Shown here: positions 51,982 through 60,746 of the stretch, in pieces
Layout: every line of letters starts with the position of its first letter
Numbering within the stretch: the first letter of the stretch is position 1
From: an uncultured Verrucomicrobiota bacterium
GTDB lineage: Bacteria; Verrucomicrobiota; Verrucomicrobiia; Limisphaerales; UBA1319
NCBI GenBank assembly: GCA_903845125.1
Contig: CAIMWS010000521.1
Coordinates: 18,589-82,588, forward strand
DNA: 64,000 nucleotides
Reading direction: 5' to 3'
Translations under genes and position numbers: made by a program
Notes under the pieces: model-generated
The model's input: the letters and a program-made list of their open reading frames with translations, nothing else
Database searches by the model: none
Told to the model about the DNA's origin: nothing

Positions 51982-54900
51982 TTATGATTCCTTCACAGCG
52001 GGGAGCATTTCCACCAGGTTTCGGAAATCGAAACGGTCCGCAAAACCGGCCAGGCTCTGTGCCAGCTGTGGATGGTAACGGCTCACGATGGCAATGGCCT
52101 CAGCGATCTGGTCGTAATCAGCCAGCGTCAAGGCATCGCGCAGGCGGCTTTGAACTGGCCCCGGCAGGCTGGCCAGATCCTCCCGCGACACTTTGGCCGG
52201 GACATTAAAATCTTCATGCGGCGCATTTCCGGCGCTCTGATTAACCTGGAACTCAATTCCTAAAAGATGGTGAATGCTGTCAAACAGGTCCGTCTCCCGG
52301 ATGGGCTTGGCCAGATAAGCATCAGATCCCGCGGCGAGGGCCTGGATTTTATCCTCGGCGAAAGCGTTGGCGCTGATGGTGAGGATTTTCATTTCACGTC
52401 CGGCGGCGGCCGCGTCCGAGCGAATCTTGCGAATGGCTTCGTTGCCGTCCAATCCGGGCATCCGGGTGTCCATCAGGACCAAATTCGGGTGCCAGTTCCT
52501 CGCTTGGGCAATAGCGGCGGATCCATCCGGAGCTTTCAATGTTTCAAAACCTACAAGATTAAGCATTTGCGTCAAGAATTGGCGGTTTTCCTCCTGGTCA
52601 TCGACAATCAAAATCCGGGGGTGCGGTTGGCCCGGTTGCAGCCCCAGAACCTGGCTGCGGAGCCTGGCCGCAGGGGAAGCTGCGGGCGCCTCACCCAAGC
52701 TGAGTGAAACATGGAAACGGAATACGCTGCCCACCCCGGGCTGGCTTTGGACGGTTAGATCCCCTCCCATCAGCCGCACAAACTCCCGGCAGATCGGCAA
52801 TCCCAATCCCGCACCCTCTCCGGGCCTGCGCTCCCGGCTGGCCCGCCAGAAAATTTCAAAAAGGTTCGGCATTTCGCTTTCAGCGATCCCGAGGCCGCTA
52901 TCCTCAACCTCCACGCCAAGCCGGGCGCCATCGGTGCCTTGATGGTCCATCCGGGTGCGGACATGCACCCCGCCATGTTCGGTGAAATTCATGGCGTTGG
53001 TGAGCAGATTGATGAAGACCTGGCGCAGTTTGCTCTCGTCGCCCACCACTTGGTGCGGCAACCCTTCCGGAATGCTGAAGCTGAAATCCAGATGTCTGGC
53101 ATTGGCCCGGACCCGGAACATTTCCTCCAATTGCCGCAAAAAGGTGCCCGGATCGAACGCGGTAAGGTTCAGCTGCGCGCGGCCGGTTTCAATTTTGGAA
53201 ACCTCCAGCAGCCCATTAAGCATTTGGAGCAGATGATCGCCGGACCGTTGAATAACCCGCAGATGCTTCCGGTGGCCATCATTGAGATCCGCGGACCGCA
53301 TCAATAGCTGGGTGAAACCGAGCACGGCGTTCAGCGGGGTGCGGATCTCGTGTGACATGTTGGCCAAAAACATGGTTTTGGCCCGATTGGCTCCGTCCGC
53401 CGCCTCCTTTGCCTGCAGCAGTTCCGACTCCATCTGTTTGCGACTGGAGATGTCCGTATGGGTACCGCACGCGCGCAAGGGCTTACCCTCAGCATCCCGC
53501 TCCAGAACCTTGCCACGGGAGAGGATCCAAACCCAGCCCCCGGCCTGGTTCTTCATCCGGAACTCGATTTCCAAGTGGTCTTTGCGCCCCGCCAGGCAAT
53601 GTTCCACCTCCGCCATCGCCTGGCCGACATCTTCGGGGTGTATCAGGTTTTGCCAGGTGGTTGCGCTCGGGGCCAACTGGGAATCCTGGTATCCGAGCAT
53701 GCCCGCCCAGCGGGGACTATACAGGACTTCACCCGTCTGCACATTCCAGTCCCAAAATCCGTCGCCGGCCGCCTCCAGAACCATTTCCAACCGCTCCTCG
53801 GTTTTTTTCAAAGCCCGCTCCGCGTGGCGCCGGTTGAGACGGCTCGCCAACAGATTCGCGAAAACCTCCAACAACCGCCGTTCATCCCCCCCCCAATTGC
53901 GCTGGGCCGCCACGGAATCGAAACCGACAAAACCAAGAATTTCGTTCAGAATCGCCAGCGGAACCGCCAGCACTGACTTGATATCCTGCATTTCCAGGAT
54001 TTTGCGCTCCGCCTGCCAGGTATCAGGCAACTCCGCCACGCGCGGGATATTCACCATCTCGCGCCTCATCAATTGATCGGACCATAGGGGGCAGAGGCTG
54101 GTGGGGAGGTGCTGGAGATTTTCCCGTTGCGGTTCAATGCCCTTGGCGCACCACTCGTGGGTGTTGTTCATCTCCACCAATGGTTTATCATACATGAACA
54201 CGTAGCTGCGGTCCACCTTCAGAAGTTCTCCCACCTGGCCCAACCCAGCATCGATGATGGCATCCAGGGAGGCATCGTCGGCCGACAGCAATTTAACAGA
54301 AAGATCGACTAGTATGGCCTCGAACTGCTCCCGGAAAGCCAGGCGTTCTTCGCTGGGTCTTCCTTCCGGGCCCATGCCACCTGTTTCGGCTCCCGGGGAG
54401 GTTCCTTCGGCGCAGGCCTGCGGAACCGTAGATTGACCAATGGCCCCTTCCCGTCCACGGAAATCAATCGGCAATCCAGTTTGTCCACCAGCCAATGGAC
54501 TTGGGGAATCAGGGGCGGCGGCTAGGGCGGTTTGGGGAACACTCCCGGCCTGGGATGGCGGTCCATGGAACAAGTGACCGAGCCGGAATCCACGCCGAGC
54601 CACCAGGCTGACCAGCGCGCCGGCCAAGCCGGTGGTTAAGAGGCCTATCACGCCAGCCATCCAAACCGCTGGATATTCCCAGGGCTTCAGCCGTTCACGT
54701 GGGGTATTGACCACCACCGCATAGGCTTTCCCATCGGCGAAGGCCGGATACACCTTGGATCGCTGCTCGGCCCGCTCTCCGCCGGAAACGCCTCCGGCTT
54801 GCATGGCTGCAGGACCGGGTACCTGGTAGGATCCCAGCTCCCGGGGCTTCTGCCCAGGCTCCAGTTGCAGCAAGGAGACGGAGGTATCTTTGGGGAAAGT

Positions 54901-55848
54901 TGCCGCCGGAGCCACCTGATGCAACACCGATTCCAAGCTGGGAAGATTACCAGCATTTCCTGAACTGCCTGAGGCACGGTTCGCGGCTGCCAAGCTCTTG
55001 ATCACGGCAGCCTGAACCTTGGCCCCCAAGGAGGCGGGATCCGGGCGCTGATCCTGGCTTTGCCCATTTTCTTCACTCTCCGCCACCAATACCACGGTAA
55101 CCAGGGAAAAACCGAGCATCGCCGCCAAAGCTGGCATCAGGCCAGGGAGCACTAATCCATGCGCGGCCAGCCACTTGGGAATCCACGAGAACCCTGCTGG
55201 AATCAGGAGGATGGCCACCAAGCCGCCCAAACCCAAAGGCACCAGGGAAAAACCTTCCTGCTGGCAATATTCCCGCCAAGCGGCCGGGTCGGCCTCCACC
55301 CCCACCAGCAAAGCCATCCCCTTGGCCACCGAGCCGGGAACCGGGGCAAACGCCCGGGGAACCGCTTGCTGATCGGCGGGGTTCCAGTCATTAGCTTGAG
55401 GACGCCCGCGAGCGGCAGCTGTAGCCGCTGCCCCGAAATCAGCCGGGCAAGGCGCCCCGGGAGGATGGGCGCGGGGATCCACCTCCTCCACGCTTCCCGG
55501 TCCGTAAACCAACAGGTCATTCGTAACCCCCACTAGAAAAACCGCTGACTGTTGAATGAAATCCGCGCAGGCGGCCAACTGGTGGTGCAATGCCTTTAAC
55601 GAAGGAGAGGAGGGAGCCGGTGGGGTGAAGGTCAAATCCCGGGCGCCCTCGGATTCCATGGCCCCGGCAACCGCTTCGGCCTGGGAAATCAGATTTTCCC
55701 TCAATTCCCGCCGGGCACGGCGTTCACGTTGGATCGAAACGTCCAACAGAATGATCACCCAGGCGCCAGCCAGAATCAAAGACACCAACCAGAGCCAAGG
55801 TATGCGAAATGCTCCGTCTTTGCCTCTCAGAAGCAGCACCAGTTCCAT
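51982..55848 (-). CDS. membrane hybrid histidine kinase: sensor, decayed CHASE-like region, GAF, PAS, kinase, receiver
   Basis: 1288 residues. The N-terminal sensor (TM near 17-36, then periplasmic part with LHHQLAACADF, FLVGVTNDLLVYGPGS and HPPG) is paralogous to that of the giant hybrid kinase. Two further helices and a shortened CHASE-like region keeping VSLLQLEPGQKP follow, then another helix (about 395-415). Downstream are a GAF domain (about 517-660, DRSYVFMYDKPLVEMNNTHE), PAS (about 690-800), HisKA with His near 832 (ANMSHEIRTPLNAVLG) and HATPase_c (NLLTNAMNF, EDSGLGIAESEM, GAGLGLPICREF). The receiver has phospho-Asp near 1125 (LVLMDTRMPGLDG). The last 100 residues are helical and may be a weak Hpt-like region without an evident His motif. 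It is co-transcribed with the 381-residue kinase downstream. Confidence 0.9.
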   Translation of the reverse strand: MELVLLLRGKDGAFRIPWLWLVSLILAGAWVIILLDVSIQRERRARRELRENLISQAEAVAGAMESEGARDLTFTPPAPSSPSLKALHHQLAACADFIQQSAVFLVGVTNDLLVYGPGSVEEVDPRAHPPGAPCPADFGAAATAAARGRPQANDWNPADQQAVPRAFAPVPGSVAKGMALLVGVEADPAAWREYCQQEGFSLVPLGLGGLVAILLIPAGFSWIPKWLAAHGLVLPGLMPALAAMLGFSLVTVVLVAESEENGQSQDQRPDPASLGAKVQAAVIKSLAAANRASGSSGNAGNLPSLESVLHQVAPAATFPKDTSVSLLQLEPGQKPRELGSYQVPGPAAMQAGGVSGGERAEQRSKVYPAFADGKAYAVVVNTPRERLKPWEYPAVWMAGVIGLLTTGLAGALVSLVARRGFRLGHLFHGPPSQAGSVPQTALAAAPDSPSPLAGGQTGLPIDFRGREGAIGQSTVPQACAEGTSPGAETGGMGPEGRPSEERLAFREQFEAILVDLSVKLLSADDASLDAIIDAGLGQVGELLKVDRSYVFMYDKPLVEMNNTHEWCAKGIEPQRENLQHLPTSLCPLWSDQLMRREMVNIPRVAELPDTWQAERKILEMQDIKSVLAVPLAILNEILGFVGFDSVAAQRNWGGDERRLLEVFANLLASRLNRRHAERALKKTEERLEMVLEAAGDGFWDWNVQTGEVLYSPRWAGMLGYQDSQLAPSATTWQNLIHPEDVGQAMAEVEHCLAGRKDHLEIEFRMKNQAGGWVWILSRGKVLERDAEGKPLRACGTHTDISSRKQMESELLQAKEAADGANRAKTMFLANMSHEIRTPLNAVLGFTQLLMRSADLNDGHRKHLRVIQRSGDHLLQMLNGLLEVSKIETGRAQLNLTAFDPGTFLRQLEEMFRVRANARHLDFSFSIPEGLPHQVVGDESKLRQVFINLLTNAMNFTEHGGVHVRTRMDHQGTDGARLGVEVEDSGLGIAESEMPNLFEIFWRASRERRPGEGAGLGLPICREFVRLMGGDLTVQSQPGVGSVFRFHVSLSLGEAPAASPAARLRSQVLGLQPGQPHPRILIVDDQEENRQFLTQMLNLVGFETLKAPDGSAAIAQARNWHPNLVLMDTRMPGLDGNEAIRKIRSDAAAAGREMKILTISANAFAEDKIQALAAGSDAYLAKPIRETDLFDSIHHLLGIEFQVNQSAGNAPHEDFNVPAKVSREDLASLPGPVQSRLRDALTLADYDQIAEAIAIVSRYHPQLAQSLAGFADRFDFRNLVEMLPAVKES

Positions 55849-55952
55849 AATTTAAAAATTATGAAGGCTGATGGTGCCCACCCCATTGGGTGGTAATTTC
55901 CAGTTTAAGGATCATAACCAAAGCCGTGTATAAACTTAATATACATCATCGT

Positions 55953-56219
55953 TCAAAGGGTGCGCTCGATTTCCACTTTTGAACGCGGTGCGGCTGGTTT
56001 CCCGTCTGGTCCCCCGCCCCGGCCCGCAAACCCGTTTGGCGAGGGTTCAAGGGAGTCTTCGCCGCCCATAAAAACCCCTGGGTTGGTGAAAAAACCACCG
56101 GAATGGCAATTGCCGATCGACAGTGGCTGCACACGCTTCGCCGCCAAGCCTAAAGAAAGAACGAACAAGAGGCAGCCTAAACCATACAATCCCAAGGCGA
56201 TGAACAGCCAAGCGCTCAT
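55953..56219 (-). CDS. small single-helix membrane protein coupled to a kinase
   Basis: 88 residues. One transmembrane helix, WLFIALGLYGLGCLLFVLSL, is followed by a Gly/Pro-rich tail (SGGFFTNPGVFMGGEDS, GRGGGPDGKPAAP) with low predicted structure. Its ATG overlaps the TGA of the 365-residue kinase gene in an ATGA (56216-56219), a sign of translational coupling. The close link suggests that it serves the kinase, perhaps as membrane anchor or signal input, but no family is recognised. Confidence 0.6.
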   Translation of the reverse strand: MSAWLFIALGLYGLGCLLFVLSLGLAAKRVQPLSIGNCHSGGFFTNPGVFMGGEDSLEPSPNGFAGRGGGPDGKPAAPRSKVEIERTL

Positions 56220-57313
56220 CCGTTGACGGGCTTCAAAGGCAGGTTGGCGTAAGCTGCTGTCCCCAACTCAGGCCAGCTCGAGATCCGCAACTCCCCCCGG
56301 TACAAGCGAAGCAAGCGCTGCACCAACTCCAAACCAAGCCCCAACCCTTGCTGTTCGTAAGTCCCCCTTTCAAATTGCCGGAAAGCAGTGATGGATTTCA
56401 CCTGCTGCTCGCTCATCCCACGGCCACTGTCCCCCACCCTTAACGAAAATGTTCCAGGCTCCAAGTCCAGGTCAATGCTGACAATCGTGCCTGCTTCGGA
56501 AAATTTGAACGCATTTTCCAACAATTCCTCCACGAGCCACTCGAGGTGTTCGGGCAGAGGTCCCAAATGGGTGTCATCCAGGTTCAACCGCAAGTCGGCC
56601 GAGCGGCTCCAGCGTTCAGCCACGCGCTGGGCGCGCTTGGTGATGATTTGGCCGGTGGGGGTGGCATTCGGGATGATTTGCTCCTGTTTGCCCTTGATAT
56701 TGAGAGTCACCAGGTTATTAAAAAAAACGATGCGCTCCACGGTTTTGAAGAGGCGCTGGGAACTTTCCTTCAGGTAATTATTGAAAGCTTTGGCGTTATC
56801 CACTTCATTCGACTGCAAAAAGCCGTCGAGCAAGTCGGGGATCGGCACGATGGCGCACAACGGCGTTCGCAACTCATGCGCCAGAGTGTTTCCCACTTGA
56901 GCAGCCCAATCCTGGAGGCGTTCTTTTTCCCGTTGATTCTGGCTTTCCTTTTTCTCGATGCGGGTCCGCAGGGTCGCAAACAGATCGTCCGGGGAAACGG
57001 GCTTGCACAGGTAATCCTCCGCGCCCAAGGTCATCCCGGTACGAATATCCTTTGGCTGGTTTTTACCGGTCAGGAAAATTAGCGGTATATCGGCTGTAAG
57101 ATAGTGGCCACGCAAGGCTTTCAACACCTCATAGCCACCCACTCCCGGCATATCGATGTCACACAAGGCAAGATCCGGGCGGTGATCTCGCGCCAAGCGG
57201 ATTCCGTCGGCGCCCTCGTTGGCTGTGAGCACCTTATATCCTTGGGCTTGGAGCTGCCCGCTTAACACCACTGATAGGTCCTTATCATCTTCAATTACCA
57301 AGATCGTATGCAT
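56216..57313 (-). CDS. soluble receiver-histidine kinase
   Basis: 365 residues from ATG 57313; a GTG directly before it is the alternative start. The receiver opens with TILVIEDDKDLSVVL and has phospho-Asp in LALCDIDMPGVGGYE and Lys in YLCKPVSPDD. HisKA carries the phosphorylated His in NTLAHELRTPLCAIVP. HATPase_c follows with VEELLENAFKFSEAG, GDSGRGMSEQQ and GLGLGLELVQRLL. It has no output domain, so it must pass its signal to another protein, most likely through the receivers in the same island. It is coupled by a 4-bp overlap to the small membrane protein downstream. Layout matches the 381-residue kinase nearby; they may be ancient paralogues. Confidence 0.9.
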   Translation of the reverse strand: MHTILVIEDDKDLSVVLSGQLQAQGYKVLTANEGADGIRLARDHRPDLALCDIDMPGVGGYEVLKALRGHYLTADIPLIFLTGKNQPKDIRTGMTLGAEDYLCKPVSPDDLFATLRTRIEKKESQNQREKERLQDWAAQVGNTLAHELRTPLCAIVPIPDLLDGFLQSNEVDNAKAFNNYLKESSQRLFKTVERIVFFNNLVTLNIKGKQEQIIPNATPTGQIITKRAQRVAERWSRSADLRLNLDDTHLGPLPEHLEWLVEELLENAFKFSEAGTIVSIDLDLEPGTFSLRVGDSGRGMSEQQVKSITAFRQFERGTYEQQGLGLGLELVQRLLRLYRGELRISSWPELGTAAYANLPLKPVNG

Positions 57314-57749
57314 CACAACCTAGAATACCTCCCTGCCCCTCACTTCCTCAACTGGCCTGCAACGAACGCAGTAATTTTTGCAGTAAACGCTGGATCGATG
57401 CCGAAACAGGTCAAAAATTCCCTGGCATTGCCGCTGCCATTTCCCGGTGTGCCAAACCAATAAACAGACTCAAATGCCTGTTGGGCAATATTTTATGAAC
57501 CCTTTGGCGGGTTGTTTTCCAGTTTTTGGATGATTCAGGCTGATTCAGAATGAACCGCTGGCTGCGTTGGGCTGGCTCTGCCACTCGTGGCAAGACTGGC
57601 TGCTTCGCCTTATTTGCTTATTCAAACCACTACTAATCAATCACTTGCGATCATAGATCCCGGGTTCTTTAAGGCCCGGAGCGACCGGACCGGCCAATTC
57701 CTGAACACCAAGAAGACCAGTGACGACCGCTGGGCATCAAAGGCCAACG
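57314..57749. other. intergenic region upstream of the receiver kinase
   Basis: About 435 bp without a gene. It contains a short direct repeat TGATTCAG/TGATTCAG near 57530-57550 and a CCGGG...CCCGG inverted repeat near 57660-57685. The left side should hold the promoter of the kinase coded on the minus strand. No tRNA or small RNA signature was seen. Confidence 0.4.
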
Positions 57750-57779
57750 AAAACGGCACCCAACTCTGGGTGCCGTTTT
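57750..57779. terminator. strong 13-bp hairpin terminator after phosphofructokinase
   Basis: Perfect stem AAAACGGCACCCA with TGGGTGCCGTTTT around the loop ACTC. On either strand the stem ends in TTTTC, so it can act in both directions. It lies 22 bp after the phosphofructokinase stop on the minus strand. Confidence 0.88.
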
Positions 57780-57801
57780 CCAAAAACCTTGTCAGCCTGG
57801 C

Positions 57802-59073
57802 TTATGACCGGGCAGGCAGCTTTTTCTCGATGGCATTTTTGCTGAGGACTACGAATTTCGGCAGGCCGCCTTCTACCGGCATTTTTACTTCGCCTTCAAC
57901 CAATGGCTGGGCATAGGCGATGAATTTTTCGTTTGGCAGCATAGCCTGCTCATCGATCCAATCCCGAGGGATCAAATTCTCCTTATTGGCAACATCAGGC
58001 AAATCCTGAACGTCCGTGGTCCACTTGTAAGGCTTATCCTGCTGGCGAACGATCTTCACCATGTACCCGCTTTTGCCTTCCACAGCGGCCCGGACTGCGG
58101 TTTCGCCACAGGCGACCGCCTCCGCAATATCCGTAGCGCTGGCAAAATGGGCGGCGGCCCGCTGGGCATACCCCAGTTTCACCGTGCGCGTCTTGGTATT
58201 CAACTTACCCTGAATGAGTTCCGCCAACCGCTCCGCCGCACCAGACAAAACGGGATGGCCAAAAGCATCCAAACGGTTCTTATCCGCCCCGATTTCTTCT
58301 CCAGCGGCGTTTTTCAAGCCTTCACCCACCACCACAATGCAATACTTCAAGGAACTGACCACTTCCTTTACCTTGGCCAGAAACTTGCCTTCATCGAAGG
58401 GCAATTCGGGCAGCAAAATAATATGGGGGGCATCGTTGGGATGCCGCTTGGCCAGAATGGTGCCAGCGGCGATCCAACCGGCACTTCGACCCATGACCTC
58501 AATAATACAGCAGGCACCATCGTCGGTAGCCATACTGCCCACATCCAGCGCCACCTCCATTACGGTTGTCGCATTATATTTGACCACCGATCCATAACCG
58601 GGGCAATGGTCGGTCATCGGGAGGTCGTTATCAATGGTCTTGGGGATGCCGATCACCCGCAAATCGTAACCGCGTTTGATCGCCTCATGATGGATTTTAT
58701 GGGAGGTGTCCTGAGAGTCATTGCCCCCCGCATAAAAGAAATATCGGATATTGTGGGCCTCGAATACCTGAAAGAGCCGATCCATGTCCTGGGCGGCTTT
58801 TTCCGGATTTTTATTAAAATCGATCTTGTAGCGGCAGGTTCCCAAAGCGGCCGCAGGCGTATACTTCAGGCCATCGATGGTCCGCTGTTTCTCGTCGTTC
58901 AAGTCGATCAGGTCTTCATTCAAAATTCCGTAAATCCCATTGAGCCCTCCGTAAATTTCCTCAATGGATTCGTGCTTGCCAGCTTCCAGGATAACCCCCG
59001 CCAAACTGGCGTTGATCGCACAAGTGGGTCCCCCGGATTGGGCAACCAGCAGATTTCCAACTAAGTCAGACAT
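57802..59073 (-). CDS. pfp: 6-phosphofructokinase, probably pyrophosphate-dependent
   Basis: 423 residues. It phosphorylates fructose 6-phosphate in glycolysis. The N-terminus LLVAQSGGPTCAINASLAG is typical. Two diagnostic sites point to PPi rather than ATP as phosphate donor: the nucleotide-site motif is GGNDS (116-120), where ATP enzymes have GGDGS, and the catalytic loop is PKTIDND (144-150), where ATP enzymes have PGTIDND. Further family pieces are VEVMGR-like IIEVMGRSAGWIAAG and VVVGEGLKNAAGEEI. A PPi enzyme works reversibly and saves ATP. The gene is monocistronic, with a strong terminator. A biochemical test is needed to exclude an ATP-using relative with these residues. Confidence 0.88.
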   Translation of the reverse strand: MSDLVGNLLVAQSGGPTCAINASLAGVILEAGKHESIEEIYGGLNGIYGILNEDLIDLNDEKQRTIDGLKYTPAAALGTCRYKIDFNKNPEKAAQDMDRLFQVFEAHNIRYFFYAGGNDSQDTSHKIHHEAIKRGYDLRVIGIPKTIDNDLPMTDHCPGYGSVVKYNATTVMEVALDVGSMATDDGACCIIEVMGRSAGWIAAGTILAKRHPNDAPHIILLPELPFDEGKFLAKVKEVVSSLKYCIVVVGEGLKNAAGEEIGADKNRLDAFGHPVLSGAAERLAELIQGKLNTKTRTVKLGYAQRAAAHFASATDIAEAVACGETAVRAAVEGKSGYMVKIVRQQDKPYKWTTDVQDLPDVANKENLIPRDWIDEQAMLPNEKFIAYAQPLVEGEVKMPVEGGLPKFVVLSKNAIEKKLPARS

Positions 59074-59527
59074 AATTCATTTCTTTCCAAGGGCGTATGG
59101 GCACATTTTCCATAAACCTGGTTAACTTTCCATACAAACGGAACGTCAAAATGCCAATCTATCGGACCTCTGTCAAAGACGAATTGCTGGTTATAGCTGC
59201 TCTACTCGTTTATTTCCTTGGCGCTGGGTTCCCGGACCATGGTGATTCAATTGGCAGGAAAGTGATTATACCCCAGCTTTTCGTGTCTGATCAGGGGCAA
59301 CCCAAAAGTCCCCATCCGGCCGGGATAAGAGGCCAACAACGACCCGCCTGTTCAAAAAGATCCAGCCCCCGCAGCCGAACCAATTGCATCGCCACCGACT
59401 GGCCGGAATCCACCCGCCTCTAAAATGAATAAAAAAAACTCCTGACCCAGGGAGGCTGCTGTGCCCCCCCGCACGGCCAACTGCTTTATGCTTTGCACTC
59501 CGGAGGTGGGCGGATAACCTTGCTGCC
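59074..59527. other. divergent intergenic region between phosphofructokinase and ruvC
   Basis: 454 bp without a protein gene of good quality. It should contain promoters for both divergent genes. On the minus strand, about 75 bases upstream of ruvC, a hairpin followed by eight T is present (59431-59454), described separately. A G-rich stretch (seven G on the minus strand) lies near 59464-59471. No tRNA, SRP RNA or riboswitch could be recognised. Confidence 0.45.
59431..59454 (-). terminator. candidate minus-strand terminator in the ruvC upstream region
   Basis: On the minus strand, CTCC-C-TG pairs with CAGGAG (one bulge, loop of three), followed by eight T (59431-59438). Nothing protein-coding on the minus strand ends here, so it may close a short RNA of about 100 bases or be chance. 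Confidence 0.35.
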
Positions 59528-60136
59528 GTGGGTATCACACAGCGACAATTGACTCAGATGCAGGAGCGGCTGGCCAAGCCGGCCCGGAAGGTTGCCCCCT
59601 TGCAGCCGGAAACGGCCCCGCGGGGCAACTGCCGCCACGAGATCATCCTGGGCATTGACCCATCATTGCGGGGAACCGGCTATGGCATCATCCGCGTGAA
59701 AAAACCGCATGCCGAGGCCCTCGTTTTTGGAACCATCCACAGCCCTCCCGCCTGGCCACGCTCCCGCTGCCTGGTTAACACCGCCCAGGTTCTAAAAGAT
59801 CAAATCCAAAAGTACCACCCCACAGTTTGTGCCATTGAGGGCCTGTTTTTTGCCCAAAACCTGCAAACTGCGCTGCTCATGGGCGAGGCCAGGGGAGTCT
59901 GCCTGCTGTCCGCCGCGGAGGCCGGCCTCGATATTTTTGAAATCGCCGCCCGCAAAGTGAAGCAGGCCATGGTTGGCTTCGGCGCGGCCCAAAAGCTGGC
60001 AGTCGCTAAAATGGTCCAGCGGCTTTTGCATCTAACCGAAGCACCGGCAGCCGACGCCGCGGACGCCCTGGCTCTGGCCCTCACTTTCGCCCAGGAATCC
60101 CGCAGCTACAGTCTAACCCCCCTGAAAATGCTCTGA
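59528..60136 (+). CDS. ruvC: Holliday junction endonuclease RuvC
   Basis: 202 residues from GTG 59528; ATG 59558 is an alternative. It resolves Holliday junctions made in recombination repair. The RNase H-like fold starts at HEIILGIDPSLRGTGYGII with the first catalytic Asp. The second acidic residue is in VCAIEGLFFAQN. The last two Asp are in EAPAADAADALALALTFA. All four catalytic acidic residues are therefore present. Compared with E. coli RuvC there are about 30-40 extra basic residues at the N-terminus. ruvA follows after 4 bp and an acyltransferase after that. No ruvB is in the window. Confidence 0.93.
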   Translation: MGITQRQLTQMQERLAKPARKVAPLQPETAPRGNCRHEIILGIDPSLRGTGYGIIRVKKPHAEALVFGTIHSPPAWPRSRCLVNTAQVLKDQIQKYHPTVCAIEGLFFAQNLQTALLMGEARGVCLLSAAEAGLDIFEIAARKVKQAMVGFGAAQKLAVAKMVQRLLHLTEAPAADAADALALALTFAQESRSYSLTPLKML

Positions 60137-60140
60137 TCCC

Positions 60141-60746
60141 ATGATCACTTTTCTCCACGGACAACTGGTCGAAGCCCTGCCCACCCAGGTTACCATCGAC
60201 GTCCACGGGGTGGGCTACGAACTGCTTATCCCGCTGTCTTCATTCAACAAACTGCCCGCGCCAGGCCTTCCGGTGCGGATACTGACCCATTTGTCAATCC
60301 GCGAGGATGCCCATATCCTCTACGGTTTTATGACCGCCGAGGAGCGGAACTTGTTCCGGATGCTGATCAATAACGTGTCTGGCATCGGACCCAAAATCGC
60401 CCTGAACATCCTCAGCGGCATGACGGTGGCCAACTTCCGCGGCGCCGTTTCCAACGGCGACTTCAAGGCGCTGTCCCAAATCTCCGGCGTCGGCAAAAAG
60501 ACCGCGGAGCGCATCGTGGTGGAATTGAAGGACAAATTGGGCGTTTCCGCGGGCTGGGAAGCGAGCAGTGCGCAACGGGCGTTAAGCCCGGCCGACCAGC
60601 GCACCAACGATGCCATCCTGGCTTTGATCGCCCTCGGTTTCAAACAGCCCGAAGCCCAGGAGGCCATTCGCGCGTCCCAAAAGGCGCTCGGCCCGCAGGC
60701 CACCGTGGAGGAACTGGTGCGGGCCAGTTTGAAGAAGGGGGCATGA
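60141..60746 (+). CDS. ruvA: Holliday junction branch migration protein RuvA
   Basis: 201 residues, normal for the family. It binds the four-way junction as a tetramer and loads the RuvB motor. The N-terminal OB fold is ITFLHGQLVEALPTQVTIDV, followed by GVGYELLIP. Two helix-hairpin-helix motifs are LINNVSGIGPKIALNIL and LSQISGVGKKTAERIVVELK. The C-terminal domain III that contacts RuvB (AILALIALGFKQPEAQEAI) is present after a flexible linker. It lies 4 bp after ruvC, and its TGA overlaps the next start in an ATGA, so the three genes form an operon. Confidence 0.95.
   Translation: MITFLHGQLVEALPTQVTIDVHGVGYELLIPLSSFNKLPAPGLPVRILTHLSIREDAHILYGFMTAEERNLFRMLINNVSGIGPKIALNILSGMTVANFRGAVSNGDFKALSQISGVGKKTAERIVVELKDKLGVSAGWEASSAQRALSPADQRTNDAILALIALGFKQPEAQEAIRASQKALGPQATVEELVRASLKKGA

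Noticed and set aside
59400..59500. SRP (4.5S-type) RNA upstream of ruvC
   Set aside because: GGTCAGG- and AGCAGCC-like pieces occur on the minus strand but in the wrong order, and the central CCGGAAGG is missing.
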